This document shows positions 39,705 to 48,916 of a DNA stretch of 64,000 nt, piece by piece; position 1 is the first letter of the stretch, and each line of letters begins with the position of its first letter. The translations under genes and the position numbers were made by a program. Where the stretch lies: assembly GCA_017403985.1 (NCBI GenBank), contig JAFRDE010000036.1:36003-100002 (forward strand). The letters run 5' to 3'. Below the pieces are notes generated by a model that saw nothing but the letters and a program-made list of their open reading frames with translations, did no database searches and was not told the origin of the DNA. Source of the stretch: Ruminococcus sp. Lineage in GTDB: Bacteria > Bacillota > Clostridia > Oscillospirales > Acutalibacteraceae.

Positions 39705-39733
39705 TTGCTAAAACGAAATATTCAGTGTATACT
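39705..39733 (+). promoter_or_regulatory. promoter of SpoIIE-type phosphatase operon
   Basis: -35 TTGCTA (39705-39710), 17 bp, -10 TATACT (39728-39733). This leaves a 5' untranslated region of about 55 nt before ATG 39795. Confidence 0.7.
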
Positions 39734-39794
39734 GAGAAACATAAACACGTATTCTTACCGACACTATGACGATCGAATAAACGGAGGGCCGACT

Positions 39795-41552
39795 ATGCCG
39801 AAAAAATCAATCAGAGAGATGAGTAATCTCGAAAAGAAGCATTACTCTCTGGAAGCAAAAACCTTCAGAAGCACGATCATGGGCGCGCTCATTCTGGGAC
39901 TCGCCGCACTGATCATCGGACTGGGGATCTACACCTACACGCTGGTCCATCAGTACATCACCGAAGCGTTCAACCTTTCCAAAAGCGCCGCCGCGATCCT
40001 GCAGGAAGTCGTCGACGTCGAGCCGCTGGCTGACGGCGTGATGACGGACTATCACGCGATGTCCGACAGCGAGCGCGAACAGACGGGAACGGACGCGTAT
40101 CGCGCGCGGTTTTCCGACTATACGAAGCGCGAGGATTATCAAAAGATCCGCGATGTATTTGACAAATTTGCCAATGCCGTTGACGTGGACGACGTGTATC
40201 TCGCGATGTACGACCGCAACACCGACGCTCTGGTCTATATGGCGGATCATGACGACGATCCGGAGACCTGCGTATATCCGTTAGACTGGGATGCGGTAAG
40301 CGAAAAAGAGATCGCCAAATTCCTTAACTGGGACGGTGAAGGCGAGGTTTATCATATTGAAAAAACCGAAAACTACGGCTGGCTGTGTACCAGCGGCGTC
40401 CCAATCAAAAATGACATGGGTCAGACGGTGGCGTTCGTCCTGTCGGATATCTCGCTCGCCAACGTCGCGAACGGCATGAAAGGCTTCTTTGGGTCGTATT
40501 TCCTATGCATGGTGATCCTCGTGATCATCGTCGCGATTCTGATGGCAAAGCATATGAAGAAAACACTGGCAACGCCCATCAACAGGGTAGCGCAGACAGC
40601 GGAGGAATATGTCAGGGACCGCCGCAGCGGCGATAAGAATACCGAGCATTTCGCGAAGCTGAATATCCGCACCGGCGACGAGATCGAAAATCTGAGCCTG
40701 ATCATGGCGGATATGGAGCGCGATCTGAAGGAGCATGAAGAGAACCTGACAAAGGTCACGGCAGAAAAAGAACGCATCAGCACGGAGCTCTCCCTCGCGA
40801 CAAGGATCCAGTCAGCCATGCTGCCGAGCATCTATCCCGCCTTCCCCGAGCGGAGCGAATTCGACATCTACGCCTCGATGGATCCCGCGAAGGAGGTCGG
40901 CGGCGACTTCTATGACTTCTTCCTCGTTGACGACGATCATCTGTGCACGGTCATCGCGGACGTTTCCGGCAAGGGTATCCCTGCCGCGCTGTTCATGATG
41001 GCTTCGAGGATCATCATCGCCAACAACGCGAAGATGGGCAAAAGTCCCGCACAGATCCTGACGGACACCAACGCCGCGATCTGTGCCAACAATAAAGAGG
41101 AAATGTTCGTCACGGTGTGGGTCGGTATTCTGGAGCTCTCGACAGGAAAGCTCACCGCCGCCAACGCCGGTCATGAGTTCCCCACACTGAAACCGGCAAA
41201 CGGTAAATTCATGCTGTATAAGGATAAGCACGGGTTCGTCATCGGCGGCATGGACGGCATCAGATACAAAGAATATGAAATCCAACTGCAGCCCGGCGCT
41301 AAAGTATTCCTGTACACCGACGGCGTACCCGAAGCGACCGACGCCGAGGGCGAGTTGTTCGGCACGGAACGTATGCTTGACGCGCTGAACGGCGATCCGA
41401 ACGCCAAGCCCGAACTGATCCTGAAAAACGTGCGCGGAGCTGTCGACGCTTTTGTCAAGGACGCAGAGCAGTTCGACGACCTGACGATGCTGTGCGTGGA
41501 ATACAGAGGTAATGCGGACCCTGACGCCGATCAGACAGGAGCTGAGACATGA
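39795..41552 (+). CDS. membrane PP2C-type (SpoIIE family) phosphatase
   Basis: 585 residues from ATG 39795 (GGAGG 9 nt upstream). A transmembrane helix (IMGALILGLAALIIGLGIYTY), an extracytoplasmic sensor region (~60-220) and a second helix (FLCMVILVIIVAILMA) are followed by HAMP (THINRVAQTAEEY-like), a coiled coil and the SpoIIE phosphatase domain (EVGGDFYDFFLVDDDHL; VIADVSGKGIPAALFMM; YTDGVPEATDAEGELFG; EQFDDLTMLCVE). It should dephosphorylate an anti-sigma-factor antagonist (STAS) in response to an external signal. It is translationally coupled to a RsbW-like kinase gene. Confidence 0.92.
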   Translation: MPKKSIREMSNLEKKHYSLEAKTFRSTIMGALILGLAALIIGLGIYTYTLVHQYITEAFNLSKSAAAILQEVVDVEPLADGVMTDYHAMSDSEREQTGTDAYRARFSDYTKREDYQKIRDVFDKFANAVDVDDVYLAMYDRNTDALVYMADHDDDPETCVYPLDWDAVSEKEIAKFLNWDGEGEVYHIEKTENYGWLCTSGVPIKNDMGQTVAFVLSDISLANVANGMKGFFGSYFLCMVILVIIVAILMAKHMKKTLATPINRVAQTAEEYVRDRRSGDKNTEHFAKLNIRTGDEIENLSLIMADMERDLKEHEENLTKVTAEKERISTELSLATRIQSAMLPSIYPAFPERSEFDIYASMDPAKEVGGDFYDFFLVDDDHLCTVIADVSGKGIPAALFMMASRIIIANNAKMGKSPAQILTDTNAAICANNKEEMFVTVWVGILELSTGKLTAANAGHEFPTLKPANGKFMLYKDKHGFVIGGMDGIRYKEYEIQLQPGAKVFLYTDGVPEATDAEGELFGTERMLDALNGDPNAKPELILKNVRGAVDAFVKDAEQFDDLTMLCVEYRGNADPDADQTGAET

Positions 41553-41968
41553 TGACAAACAATAAACTCCGCGAGCTGGTACTGCCGGCTGAAAAAGAAA
41601 ACCTGTCTCAGGCGATGGGCTTTATCGCGTCCTGCCTCGAAGACACGGGATGCTCCGTCAAGGCGCAGATGCAGATCGATCTGGCGGTCGAGGAAATCTT
41701 CGTCAACGTCGCAAGCTACGCTTATACCGCGAACCGCGGCGAAGTAACGGTAAGAGTCGAAGCCTCTCCGCACAGCGTGACGATCACCTTTATCGACAGT
41801 GGTATCCCCTATGATCCTTTGGCGAAGCCCGATCCGGATATCACCCTTTCCGCACGGAACAGACAGATCGGCGGGCTGGGGATCTTTCTGACGAAAAAGT
41901 TCATGGACGATGTGTCGTATGAATACAGGGACGGCAGAAATATTCTGAAATTAACAAAAAGCTATTAA
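41549..41968 (+). CDS. RsbW/SpoIIAB-like ATP-binding anti-sigma kinase
   Basis: 139 residues of the HATPase_c_2 family. N box: QIDLAVEEIFVNVASYAY; G1-like IDSGIPYDP; G2: NRQIGGLGIFLTKKFMDDV. Such proteins phosphorylate STAS antagonists or bind a sigma factor. The start overlaps the phosphatase stop (ATGATGA). No STAS partner gene is adjacent, so the switch must act on a protein encoded elsewhere. Confidence 0.9.
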   Translation: MMTNNKLRELVLPAEKENLSQAMGFIASCLEDTGCSVKAQMQIDLAVEEIFVNVASYAYTANRGEVTVRVEASPHSVTITFIDSGIPYDPLAKPDPDITLSARNRQIGGLGIFLTKKFMDDVSYEYRDGRNILKLTKSY

Positions 41969-41982
41969 TCCAATTGCAAAGA

Positions 41983-42026
41983 AAGACTGAGAGATACGAA
42001 CGCTGTTCGACCTCTCAGTCTTTTTT
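41983..42026 (+). terminator. terminator of the phosphatase/kinase operon
   Basis: AAGACTGAGAG ... CTCTCAGTCTT stem followed by TTTT. Confidence 0.85.
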
Positions 42027-42055
42027 ATACTATTTGATTTGATACATAGTAACTA

Positions 42056-43075
42056 TTATTCTCGGTCAAGAAAAGCGATCAGTTTATTCTGAAACTCATG
42101 ATAATACGGCTTTTCGTACATGATGACATGCGCGCCTCCGTCGATCACCTCAAGCCGTGATCCTTCAGGCAGCTCGTCAAGGGATGAGTTGACGGAATCG
42201 TAATTGAGATATGGATCGCTGCCGCCGCAGATCACTAACGTCGGGACGGTGATCTTTGTCAGGTCGATCAGCTTTTCGCTTTGATCCACACAGATATCGC
42301 GTCTGCCGCCGTTGGGACTATGCTCTCCGTCATAGTGCCAGCAGCTCGAGCAAAACATCTCAATCATCTCGGGTTCGGTGATCGAGTAATCGAAGCTGCC
42401 GTCGGCGCCGCGCTGAAAGTCGTCGGCTGCGTGCTCCCACGTATTATGGTGGAAATCCTCGTTGACTTCATATTTGCCGATGCCGGTGAGGATCGGCGCG
42501 TACAGCACCAGACGATCCAGATGATCCGTATACTTCGCGGCATAGCGGGACGCTGTCACGGTCCCCCAGCTCCAGCCGAGCATATCGATCTTATCCTGAC
42601 CGCTTTTTGCTACGATCAGCTCCACCGCCGCGGCGATATCCTCGGCGGCGTAGTCGGAATCCGGCATAAAGCCGTCCTCTACCTCACCCGACAGTCCGAA
42701 GCCGGCGATATCGAGCTTCCATACTGCGTAGCCTTCCTGCGCCAGCTTTCTGACAAGGCTGTAATCCTTGTAATCGATATCGAATTCATGCGATGAGTAG
42801 GTCACGCCGTGGGTCAGCAGGATATTCTTTTCAGGCGTTTCACCATCTAACGTTGTGCAGTCGAGATGCAGGTCGATATCGTTCCGCGCCAGCGGGTATT
42901 CGGTAACCGTAAAGGCGCGTTCCGCTTCGTCCGTGACCGCCTGTGTCGGCTGTAAGGCTTCGTTCGTCGGCTTCAAGTCCCCCGCACTGTTACAGCCGCT
43001 TACCGCAACCGCGGCGCATACCGTCAAAGCGACCGTCAGGATCACCGCGATCATCCGTTTCAGTATCAGTTTCAT
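42056..43075 (-). CDS. lipoprotein alpha/beta hydrolase
   Basis: 339 residues. Lipoprotein signal peptide with lipobox VSGC. Alpha/beta hydrolase fold: oxyanion region LTHGVTYSSHEFD, nucleophile elbow MLGWSWGTV (Ser), acid in LVICGGSDPYLN and catalytic His in VIDGGAHVIMYEKP. It is probably an extracytoplasmic esterase or lipase-like enzyme; the substrate cannot be told. Convergent with the phosphatase operon. Confidence 0.87.
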   Translation of the reverse strand: MKLILKRMIAVILTVALTVCAAVAVSGCNSAGDLKPTNEALQPTQAVTDEAERAFTVTEYPLARNDIDLHLDCTTLDGETPEKNILLTHGVTYSSHEFDIDYKDYSLVRKLAQEGYAVWKLDIAGFGLSGEVEDGFMPDSDYAAEDIAAAVELIVAKSGQDKIDMLGWSWGTVTASRYAAKYTDHLDRLVLYAPILTGIGKYEVNEDFHHNTWEHAADDFQRGADGSFDYSITEPEMIEMFCSSCWHYDGEHSPNGGRRDICVDQSEKLIDLTKITVPTLVICGGSDPYLNYDSVNSSLDELPEGSRLEVIDGGAHVIMYEKPYYHEFQNKLIAFLDRE

Positions 43076-43150
43076 GTTTTCATCCCGTTTCTAAAAATTC
43101 TTCATATTATTTATATTTATTAGTATCTCGTTAACACTCGATCAATCATA

Positions 43151-43200
43151 CAATTCCTCAGTCACCGTTCGGTGACAGCTCCCTTTACCAAAGGGAGCCT
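43151..43200. repeat. dispersed palindromic repeat
   Basis: CAATTCCTCAGTCACC-GTTC-GGTGACAGCTCCCTTTACCA with AAGGGAGCCT: two adjacent hairpins. It shares both ends with 46261-46311 and with the coding copy at 15279-15385. Confidence 0.75.
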
Positions 43201-43405
43201 GAATGATTATAACACATTCACACCCGTTCAGTAAAGAGTTTTATCAACCGAACGGAAAAGACGCCGCTGTTTCGACTGATTCTTTTCAATTAACACCTGC
43301 GGTCATTGACAAAGAACAACCTTTGTTTTATAAATTTTGGGAAGGTTTTTCACAAGGAGGAAGAATCAAAATGATACGAAAGCATAAACAGGAGGTAACA
43401 GGAAT

Positions 43406-43954
43406 ATGTTAGCTGTACTCCGCAAAATCAAAATCAGCCCCAAGCAGTTCTTTAAGCTCGGTATGATGGGACCTCTGATGGCGATCGCAGGCGTTATCAT
43501 GTGTACTGTGTACTCCGGCAGAGTGGCAGTCGTACCGGCGATCGCCGTACCGGTCATGCTCGCTATCATGATAGCGCTGCTGGTTCTCGCAAGCCGTTAT
43601 TCGACCAAGCTGCGCACCTACATCGATAAGATCAACGAGCTCTTCCTCGAGGCGATCGAGGGCGTGCGCGTTATCCGCGCGTTCAACAAGCAGCAGCATG
43701 AGATCGACCGCTTTGACGTGACCAACTCCGAGAGCTCCGTCGCGTCGCGCAGATCCATCGCCTTATCCTGCGCAATGTATCCCGTCGCTACTACGGTCGC
43801 GGGTATCTCATCCATCGCCGCGGCGGCAGTCGGTACGCCCCTTGTCATTTTCGGTCAAATGGAGAACGGCGACATCAAGGAGGTCGGCGACCACGATACG
43901 CTGATGGCGAAGGGCGGCAAATACGCCGAGCTGTACAACAGCCAGTTCGCCTGA
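43406..43954 (+). pseudogene. ABC exporter remnant with internal deletion
   Basis: 182 codons. Residues ~1-150 are part of an ABC exporter membrane domain (TKLRTYIDKINELFLEAIEG, then VRVIRAFNKQQHEIDRF). They run directly into the last 30 residues of an exporter ATPase domain (NGDIKEVGDHDTLMAKGGKY, then AELYNSQFA). Walker A, signature and Walker B are all missing, so about 300 codons were deleted in frame. The 5' portion of the membrane domain is also absent. Not a working transporter. Confidence 0.85.
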
Positions 43955-43988
43955 TACAATATCATCAACGCGTTATCACAGACGCAGA

Positions 43989-44025
43989 AAAGCCCTCAGC
44001 CGGTCAGGCTGAGGGCTTCATTTTT
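43989..44025 (+). terminator. terminator after the ABC remnant
   Basis: AAGCCCTCAGCC-GGTCA-GGCTGAGGGCTT stem with CATTTTTATT tail; retained from the original transporter gene. Confidence 0.8.
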
Positions 44026-44079
44026 ATTATTGAGCTATGGTGGCAATCCCAAATAAAATCTGCAAATATCAATTAGGAA

Positions 44080-44889
44080 TCAGTCTAAATATTTTTCTTT
44101 TAGAGAATTAATTTCTTCTTGTGTGATCTTCAGCCCGTCGCGGATATATCCGTCGACAGAGCCGTACTCATTTTTGAGAAAGGTAATGGCGTTGCGCAGA
44201 TAATTCTCATTCACCGCGGCATAAACGATGACCGCCTGATCGATAAAGCCGTCGTCGTAACCCTTTTCAGACAAAAAGCGTCTTGTCGCCGCGATCTTCT
44301 CCGCGTGGTATTCATTTGTCAGCAGATAATCGCCGATAATGGTTTCTTCATCAACGCCGCACGCCGTCAGCAGCAGCATCGCCGCCAGTCCGGTCCTATC
44401 TTTGCCGCTGGTACAGTGCCACAGCACCGCGCGGTCGGGATCGGCTTCAAGAAGGATATGAAAGAATTCGGAATACGCCCTCTTCCCCATTTTGCCCGCC
44501 AAAAAGCCGATATACATCCGATCGTTCTGGATTCCGGAATTGATCGTCATTTCCGCGATCTGAAGATCGTCCAGCGCGCCGATATCGACGCCGGGCGCAC
44601 CCTCGGAGAAAAACGCCTCTGTATCGATCACATCCAAATGGTGATACTCCGTCCCTTCGATCACGGGATCCGGCGCTTTCGGCAGTTCCATCGACATGCG
44701 GAAATCGATAATATACCCTAAACGATAAGCTTCGGTGAGTGTACGGATATCCTTTTTTGAAATATCATTCAGCTTACCGGCGCGAAGCAGCAGTCCGCTT
44801 TTGACCGTTCTGCCGTCCGTTGTCCGATATCCTCCCAGCTCGCGGGCGTTCTTTACGCTGTCAAGAGAAATAGCCTGCTGTAGTCTCAT
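44080..44889 (-). CDS. tyrosine-protein phosphatase (Y_phosphatase3 type)
   Basis: 269 residues. The P-loop is HCTSGKDRTGLAA (Cx5R with Cys and Arg), with an upstream general-acid region and the N-terminal NARELGGYRTTDGRTVKSG typical of bacterial atypical dual-specificity/lipid phosphatases. No signal peptide, so cytosolic. Possible substrates include phosphotyrosine or phosphoinositide-like molecules; not determinable. It stands as a single gene. Confidence 0.9.
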   Translation of the reverse strand: MRLQQAISLDSVKNARELGGYRTTDGRTVKSGLLLRAGKLNDISKKDIRTLTEAYRLGYIIDFRMSMELPKAPDPVIEGTEYHHLDVIDTEAFFSEGAPGVDIGALDDLQIAEMTINSGIQNDRMYIGFLAGKMGKRAYSEFFHILLEADPDRAVLWHCTSGKDRTGLAAMLLLTACGVDEETIIGDYLLTNEYHAEKIAATRRFLSEKGYDDGFIDQAVIVYAAVNENYLRNAITFLKNEYGSVDGYIRDGLKITQEEINSLKEKYLD

Positions 44890-44959
44890 GATTCACCATC
44901 CTGTCAAAAGCTGTTATAGATCAAGAATATTTCGCGTCGCCGCATGGCGTCAGGAAGCC

Positions 44960-46201
44960 TTAATCGTCGCGGTGATCGAAAACTCTCTTCGTCTTTTTCT
45001 CTGAACGCGGCAGGGTTCCTACCGATACCACCACGACCTTAGGCGTTACGCTCATTCTGGATTTGAAGAGGTATTTGATCTCTTCGGCGGTCTTTTCAAA
45101 GCTGACGCGGCCCTCCGCCTCGACGGTCAGCATGATGATATCGCGGTTTTTCTCATCATCGTGCGCGATATCGATCTTGTATTCACTGGATACGCCGTCG
45201 ACCGTGCCGAGCAGCTCCTCGACCTGACTGGGGAACATATTCACGCCGTGCACCTTGAACATATCGTCCGATCTTCCCTTAATGACGTCCAGTCTCGGAT
45301 AGCTTCTGCCGCACGGGCACTCGCCGGGGATGATACGCGACAGGTCGTGGGTACGGAATCTGAGCAGCGGCGCGCCCTCCTTTACGAGCGTGGTGATGAC
45401 GATCTCGCCATCTTCCCCATCCTCGACGTTCTCGCCGGTCTCGGGGTCGATGATCTCGATGTAGAGATAGTCGTCCCAGTAATGCATACCGGTCTGGTCG
45501 GAACAGTTCACGCCGATACCGGGACCGTAGATCTCGGTCAGTCCGTAGATGTCGTACAGCTCGATGCCCAGCTCGTTCGCGATATACTCGCGCTTTTTAT
45601 CGCTCCAGCGCTCGGAGCCGATCACGCCCTTTTTCAGACAGATCTTATCCTTCAGACCGCGCTTATTGATCTCCTCTGCAAGCAGCAGCGCGTAGCTGGA
45701 CGTCGCGCAGATAACGGTGGATTTCAGATCCTGCATCATCTGCAGCTGTTTTTCGGTGTTGCCGGGACCCATCGGGATCGCCATCGCGCCGAGCTTTTCA
45801 CAACCCGCCTGAAAACCGATGCCAGCCGTCCACAAGCCGTAGCCGGGCGTGATCTGGATGCGATCCTTTTTGGTGATGCCCGCTGTCTCGTAGCAGCGCG
45901 CGAACATGGTCGCCCAGTCGTCGACGTCCTTTTCGGTGTAAGGGATGATGACCGGCTTGCCCGTGGTGCCCGAGGAGGAATGGATGCGGACGATCTCCTC
46001 ATCCGGAGCCGTCTGAATCCCTAAGGGATACGCGTTGCGGAGCTCCGCTTTATCGATAAAGGGGAGCTTTTTGAAATCCTCGACGGTCTTGATCTCGGTG
46101 ATCCCCTGCTCCTTGTACATCTTTGCAAAAAAATTATCGGATTTTAAGATCGCCTGCAGGCGATCGTTGACAAGCGTTAATTGCTTTTCACTGATTTGCA
46201 T
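44960..46201 (-). CDS. paaK: phenylacetate-CoA ligase
   Basis: 413 residues, adenylate-forming enzyme. The P-loop-like HSSSGTTGKPVIIPY is intact, followed by YGLTEIYGPGIGVNC (adenine binding), a C-terminal PRLDVIKGRSDDMFKVHGVN hinge and the ACT-like tail. In anaerobes PaaK next to IorAB activates or interconverts aryl acetates and CoA thioesters formed from aromatic amino acids. It is separated from iorB by 121 bp containing a dispersed repeat, but is in the same orientation. Confidence 0.93.
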   Translation of the reverse strand: MQISEKQLTLVNDRLQAILKSDNFFAKMYKEQGITEIKTVEDFKKLPFIDKAELRNAYPLGIQTAPDEEIVRIHSSSGTTGKPVIIPYTEKDVDDWATMFARCYETAGITKKDRIQITPGYGLWTAGIGFQAGCEKLGAMAIPMGPGNTEKQLQMMQDLKSTVICATSSYALLLAEEINKRGLKDKICLKKGVIGSERWSDKKREYIANELGIELYDIYGLTEIYGPGIGVNCSDQTGMHYWDDYLYIEIIDPETGENVEDGEDGEIVITTLVKEGAPLLRFRTHDLSRIIPGECPCGRSYPRLDVIKGRSDDMFKVHGVNMFPSQVEELLGTVDGVSSEYKIDIAHDDEKNRDIIMLTVEAEGRVSFEKTAEEIKYLFKSRMSVTPKVVVVSVGTLPRSEKKTKRVFDHRDD

Positions 46202-46260
46202 GACTGTTTTCTCCTATCATATTGGTTACTCGCGTGAACAATCACGCTCAAACATTAATA

Positions 46261-46311
46261 CAATTCCTCAGTCGCCGCAAGGGCGACAGCTCCCTTTCCC
46301 AAAGGGAGCCT
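46261..46311. repeat. dispersed palindromic repeat
   Basis: CAATTCCTCAGTCGCCGCAA, then GGGCGACAGCTCCCTTTCCC and AAAGGGAGCCT. It sits between iorB and paaK and is thus part of the operon transcript. Confidence 0.75.
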
Positions 46312-46322
46312 TTACATGACGA

Positions 46323-46904
46323 TTATTTTTTTCCTATCTTGATGCCTGCCGTCAGGGCAGCCAGATTCTTTTCCTGAAAACGTTCGGGAACGATGTTGAC
46401 GATCGTCTTACGGACGGTCTCTTCTTTCAAGCCGAGCTCGCCTGTTCCCAGCGCCGCGCCCAACACCGCCACGTTGAAAAACTTGGACGATCCGAAGGGT
46501 GCGCACAGCGCGTCGGAATCGACGACCAGAGTGCGGCATTTTGACTGCAAAAAAGCGATCTCCTCTTTTCCGTCATAATCGGCGCCGCCGCCTAACGACG
46601 TCGGCTTGACCGGTACGGAATTGACGATCACAAAGCCGTCCTTTTTGAGATATTTCAGATTACGCACCGCCTCGCTCGGCTCGAACGCGATCAGCAGGTC
46701 CACGCCGCCGATAGGGATCAGCGGAGAATACGCGTCTTCGCCGATACGCACATGACTGGTGACGGGACCGCCGCGCTGCGCCATGCCGATGGTCTCAGCG
46801 GAATGAGCGGTATAGCCCTCTCCCATTGCGGACGCGGCGATGATTCTAGAAGCGAGGACGGTTCCCTGACCGCCGACGCCGCAGATCATAATATCCTTTT
46901 TCAT
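46323..46904 (-). CDS. iorB: indolepyruvate:ferredoxin oxidoreductase beta subunit
   Basis: 193 residues of the pyruvate/ketoisovalerate oxidoreductase gamma-type fold: MICGVGGQGTVLASRIIAAS at the N-terminus and GMAQRGGPVTSHVRIG. It forms the Ior complex with IorA and shares one base with the iorA stop codon (TGATG), indicating translational coupling. Confidence 0.94.
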   Translation of the reverse strand: MKKDIMICGVGGQGTVLASRIIAASAMGEGYTAHSAETIGMAQRGGPVTSHVRIGEDAYSPLIPIGGVDLLIAFEPSEAVRNLKYLKKDGFVIVNSVPVKPTSLGGGADYDGKEEIAFLQSKCRTLVVDSDALCAPFGSSKFFNVAVLGAALGTGELGLKEETVRKTIVNIVPERFQEKNLAALTAGIKIGKK

Positions 46905-48697
46905 CAGCAGTCACCCCCTATCGCTTTGACGGGACACAACTGACTGCACAGTCCGCAGCCGGTGCACAGGTTCCCGTCGATGACGACCTTTCCTTCGCTG
47001 ACCGAGAGAGCCGGACATCCGATCTCTTTGATACAGCGAAGGCAGCCGATACATATTTCGTCGTCGACTTTCAGCTTTTTATTCGGTTTGGTGATGGCGA
47101 CGCAGGGCGATTTGAAGATGATCGCCTTCACGCCTTTGACTGCGGCGCATTCGTTCACTGCCGCGACCGCCGCATCTAAATCGAGCGGATCGACCGTCAG
47201 CACCTTTTTCACGCCGACGGCAAGGAGGATCTTTTCGATGCTGATCTTGTCCACAGGGGCTTGCATCAGATTCCTGCCGGTACCGGGATGCGGCTGATGA
47301 CCGGTCATCGCGGTGGTGGAATTGTCCAGCACACAGACAATCATGTCGGCGGCGTTGTAGACTGCGTTGACCACGCCGGTGATACCGGACGCAAAGAAGG
47401 TGGAGTCGCCCGTAAAGGAAAACGCCGTCGCGTCGGGATCTATGTGGTTGAAGCCCTGCGCCATCGTGATACCCGCGCCCATGCACAGGCAGGTGTCGAC
47501 CATATCGAGCGGCATGGCGTTGCCCAGCGTGTAACAGCCGATATCGCCGCAGAAATAGGATTTTTTGCCCTTCATCGCCTTCTTCACCGCGTAGAACGAC
47601 GCGCGGTGCGGACAGCCGGCGCACAGCACGGGCGGTCTCATCGGCGGCTGAGGCGCGCCGCTTAAGTCTACGCTGTCCTCAGCGATATCGAGTCCTAAGA
47701 AAGCGCCGATAACGCGCCTTGCGCTATCGGTATCGTTCTCGCCGGACGCGGGAACGTCGCCGGTCAGCTTACCGCGCACAGTGATATCCAAATGATGTCT
47801 GCCGATCAGTTTGAGTAAGGTTTCTTCGATATACGGACTGAGTTCTTCAAAGCAGAGCACCTCGCTCACGCCCTCAAGTGCTTTCAGCAGAAAGCTCTCG
47901 GGAGTCGGATAGGGCGTACCGACCTTGATCAGTCTCACGTCGGGATACTCCTTCAAAAATTCGCTCGCGTAGGCATAACTCACGCCCGTCGCGATAACTG
48001 CCTTTTCGGAGCTGCCGGACACCGTATTGAAGCGATAAGAGGAGAAGTCCTCCCCTATCCCGATATTACGTTTTTCGATCATCGCGTGGTTTTGGAAGGA
48101 CAGCCGCGGGAAAATGACCCACTTTTTTGAGTCCTTGACAAAGCCCTCATATTCCTTTGCAGTGAAGGTATCAGGCGCGTCGATAGACGCGTAGGCGTGA
48201 TCCACCCTTGTCGTCGGGCGCAGGATCACGGGAGTCTTATATTTTTCGGAATACGCGAACGCGTCCTGTACCATCTCGAACGCCTCCTCGGGCGAGGCGG
48301 GATCAAAAACAGGGATGCGCGCGAATTCGGCAAAACGTCTGGTATCCTGTTCCGTCTGTGACGAGATGGGACCCGGATCATCCGCCGATACCACGACCAT
48401 GCCGCCTTTTACGCCGACATAGGCGAGGCTCATCAGGGGATCGGACGCGACGTTCAAGCCGACCTGCTTCATCGTCACCATCGCTCTCGCGCCGCTGTAC
48501 GCGGCGGCTGAGGCGACCTCCATCGCCGCCTTCTCATTCACGGACCATTCCACATAGGTGCCCTCATGCGGGAATTTCGCGACCGTTTCGATGATCTCGG
48601 AAGAGGGCGTTCCCGGATAACCGGAAACCAGATTCACCCCTGCCGACAGCGCGCCCAAGGCGATCGCGCCGTTGCCCATTACATATTGTTTACTCAT
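46904..48697 (-). CDS. iorA: indolepyruvate:ferredoxin oxidoreductase alpha subunit
   Basis: 597 residues. N-terminal pyrimidine-binding domain (GNGAIALGALSAGVNLVSGY), central domain, then a TPP-binding domain (GDIGCYTLG; FTGDSTFFASGITGVVNA; VLDNSTTAMTGHQPHPG). Two C-terminal [4Fe-4S] motifs follow (CIGCLRCIKEIGCPA and CTGCGLCSQLCPVKA). It oxidatively decarboxylates aryl pyruvates from Trp, Phe and Tyr to acyl-CoA and reduces ferredoxin. First gene of the iorA-iorB-(paaK) set. Confidence 0.96.
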   Translation of the reverse strand: MSKQYVMGNGAIALGALSAGVNLVSGYPGTPSSEIIETVAKFPHEGTYVEWSVNEKAAMEVASAAAYSGARAMVTMKQVGLNVASDPLMSLAYVGVKGGMVVVSADDPGPISSQTEQDTRRFAEFARIPVFDPASPEEAFEMVQDAFAYSEKYKTPVILRPTTRVDHAYASIDAPDTFTAKEYEGFVKDSKKWVIFPRLSFQNHAMIEKRNIGIGEDFSSYRFNTVSGSSEKAVIATGVSYAYASEFLKEYPDVRLIKVGTPYPTPESFLLKALEGVSEVLCFEELSPYIEETLLKLIGRHHLDITVRGKLTGDVPASGENDTDSARRVIGAFLGLDIAEDSVDLSGAPQPPMRPPVLCAGCPHRASFYAVKKAMKGKKSYFCGDIGCYTLGNAMPLDMVDTCLCMGAGITMAQGFNHIDPDATAFSFTGDSTFFASGITGVVNAVYNAADMIVCVLDNSTTAMTGHQPHPGTGRNLMQAPVDKISIEKILLAVGVKKVLTVDPLDLDAAVAAVNECAAVKGVKAIIFKSPCVAITKPNKKLKVDDEICIGCLRCIKEIGCPALSVSEGKVVIDGNLCTGCGLCSQLCPVKAIGGDC

Positions 48698-48870
48698 TTC
48701 ATCATCCTCTTGCGCGGGTAATCCGCGCGTAGTATTTGCCTGTCTATCATATCATAAATCGATGCGGATATCTACCCCTATCATAAAAAAGACAAACTTT
48801 CTTATCACCGGATCAATCCCGACGCTTTGATCGCACCGATCCCTTTTGTCGGATCGTTCACCAATTATGA

Positions 48871-48907
48871 CAACATAACAGGGCTGCCGCATCAAATGCG
48901 ACAGCCC
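48871..48907 (-). terminator. terminator after 48917-52135
   Basis: GGGCTGTCGCATTTGATGCG / GCAGCCC hairpin followed on the minus strand by TGTTATGTTG. Confidence 0.6.
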
Positions 48908-48916
48908 GTTCGTCTT

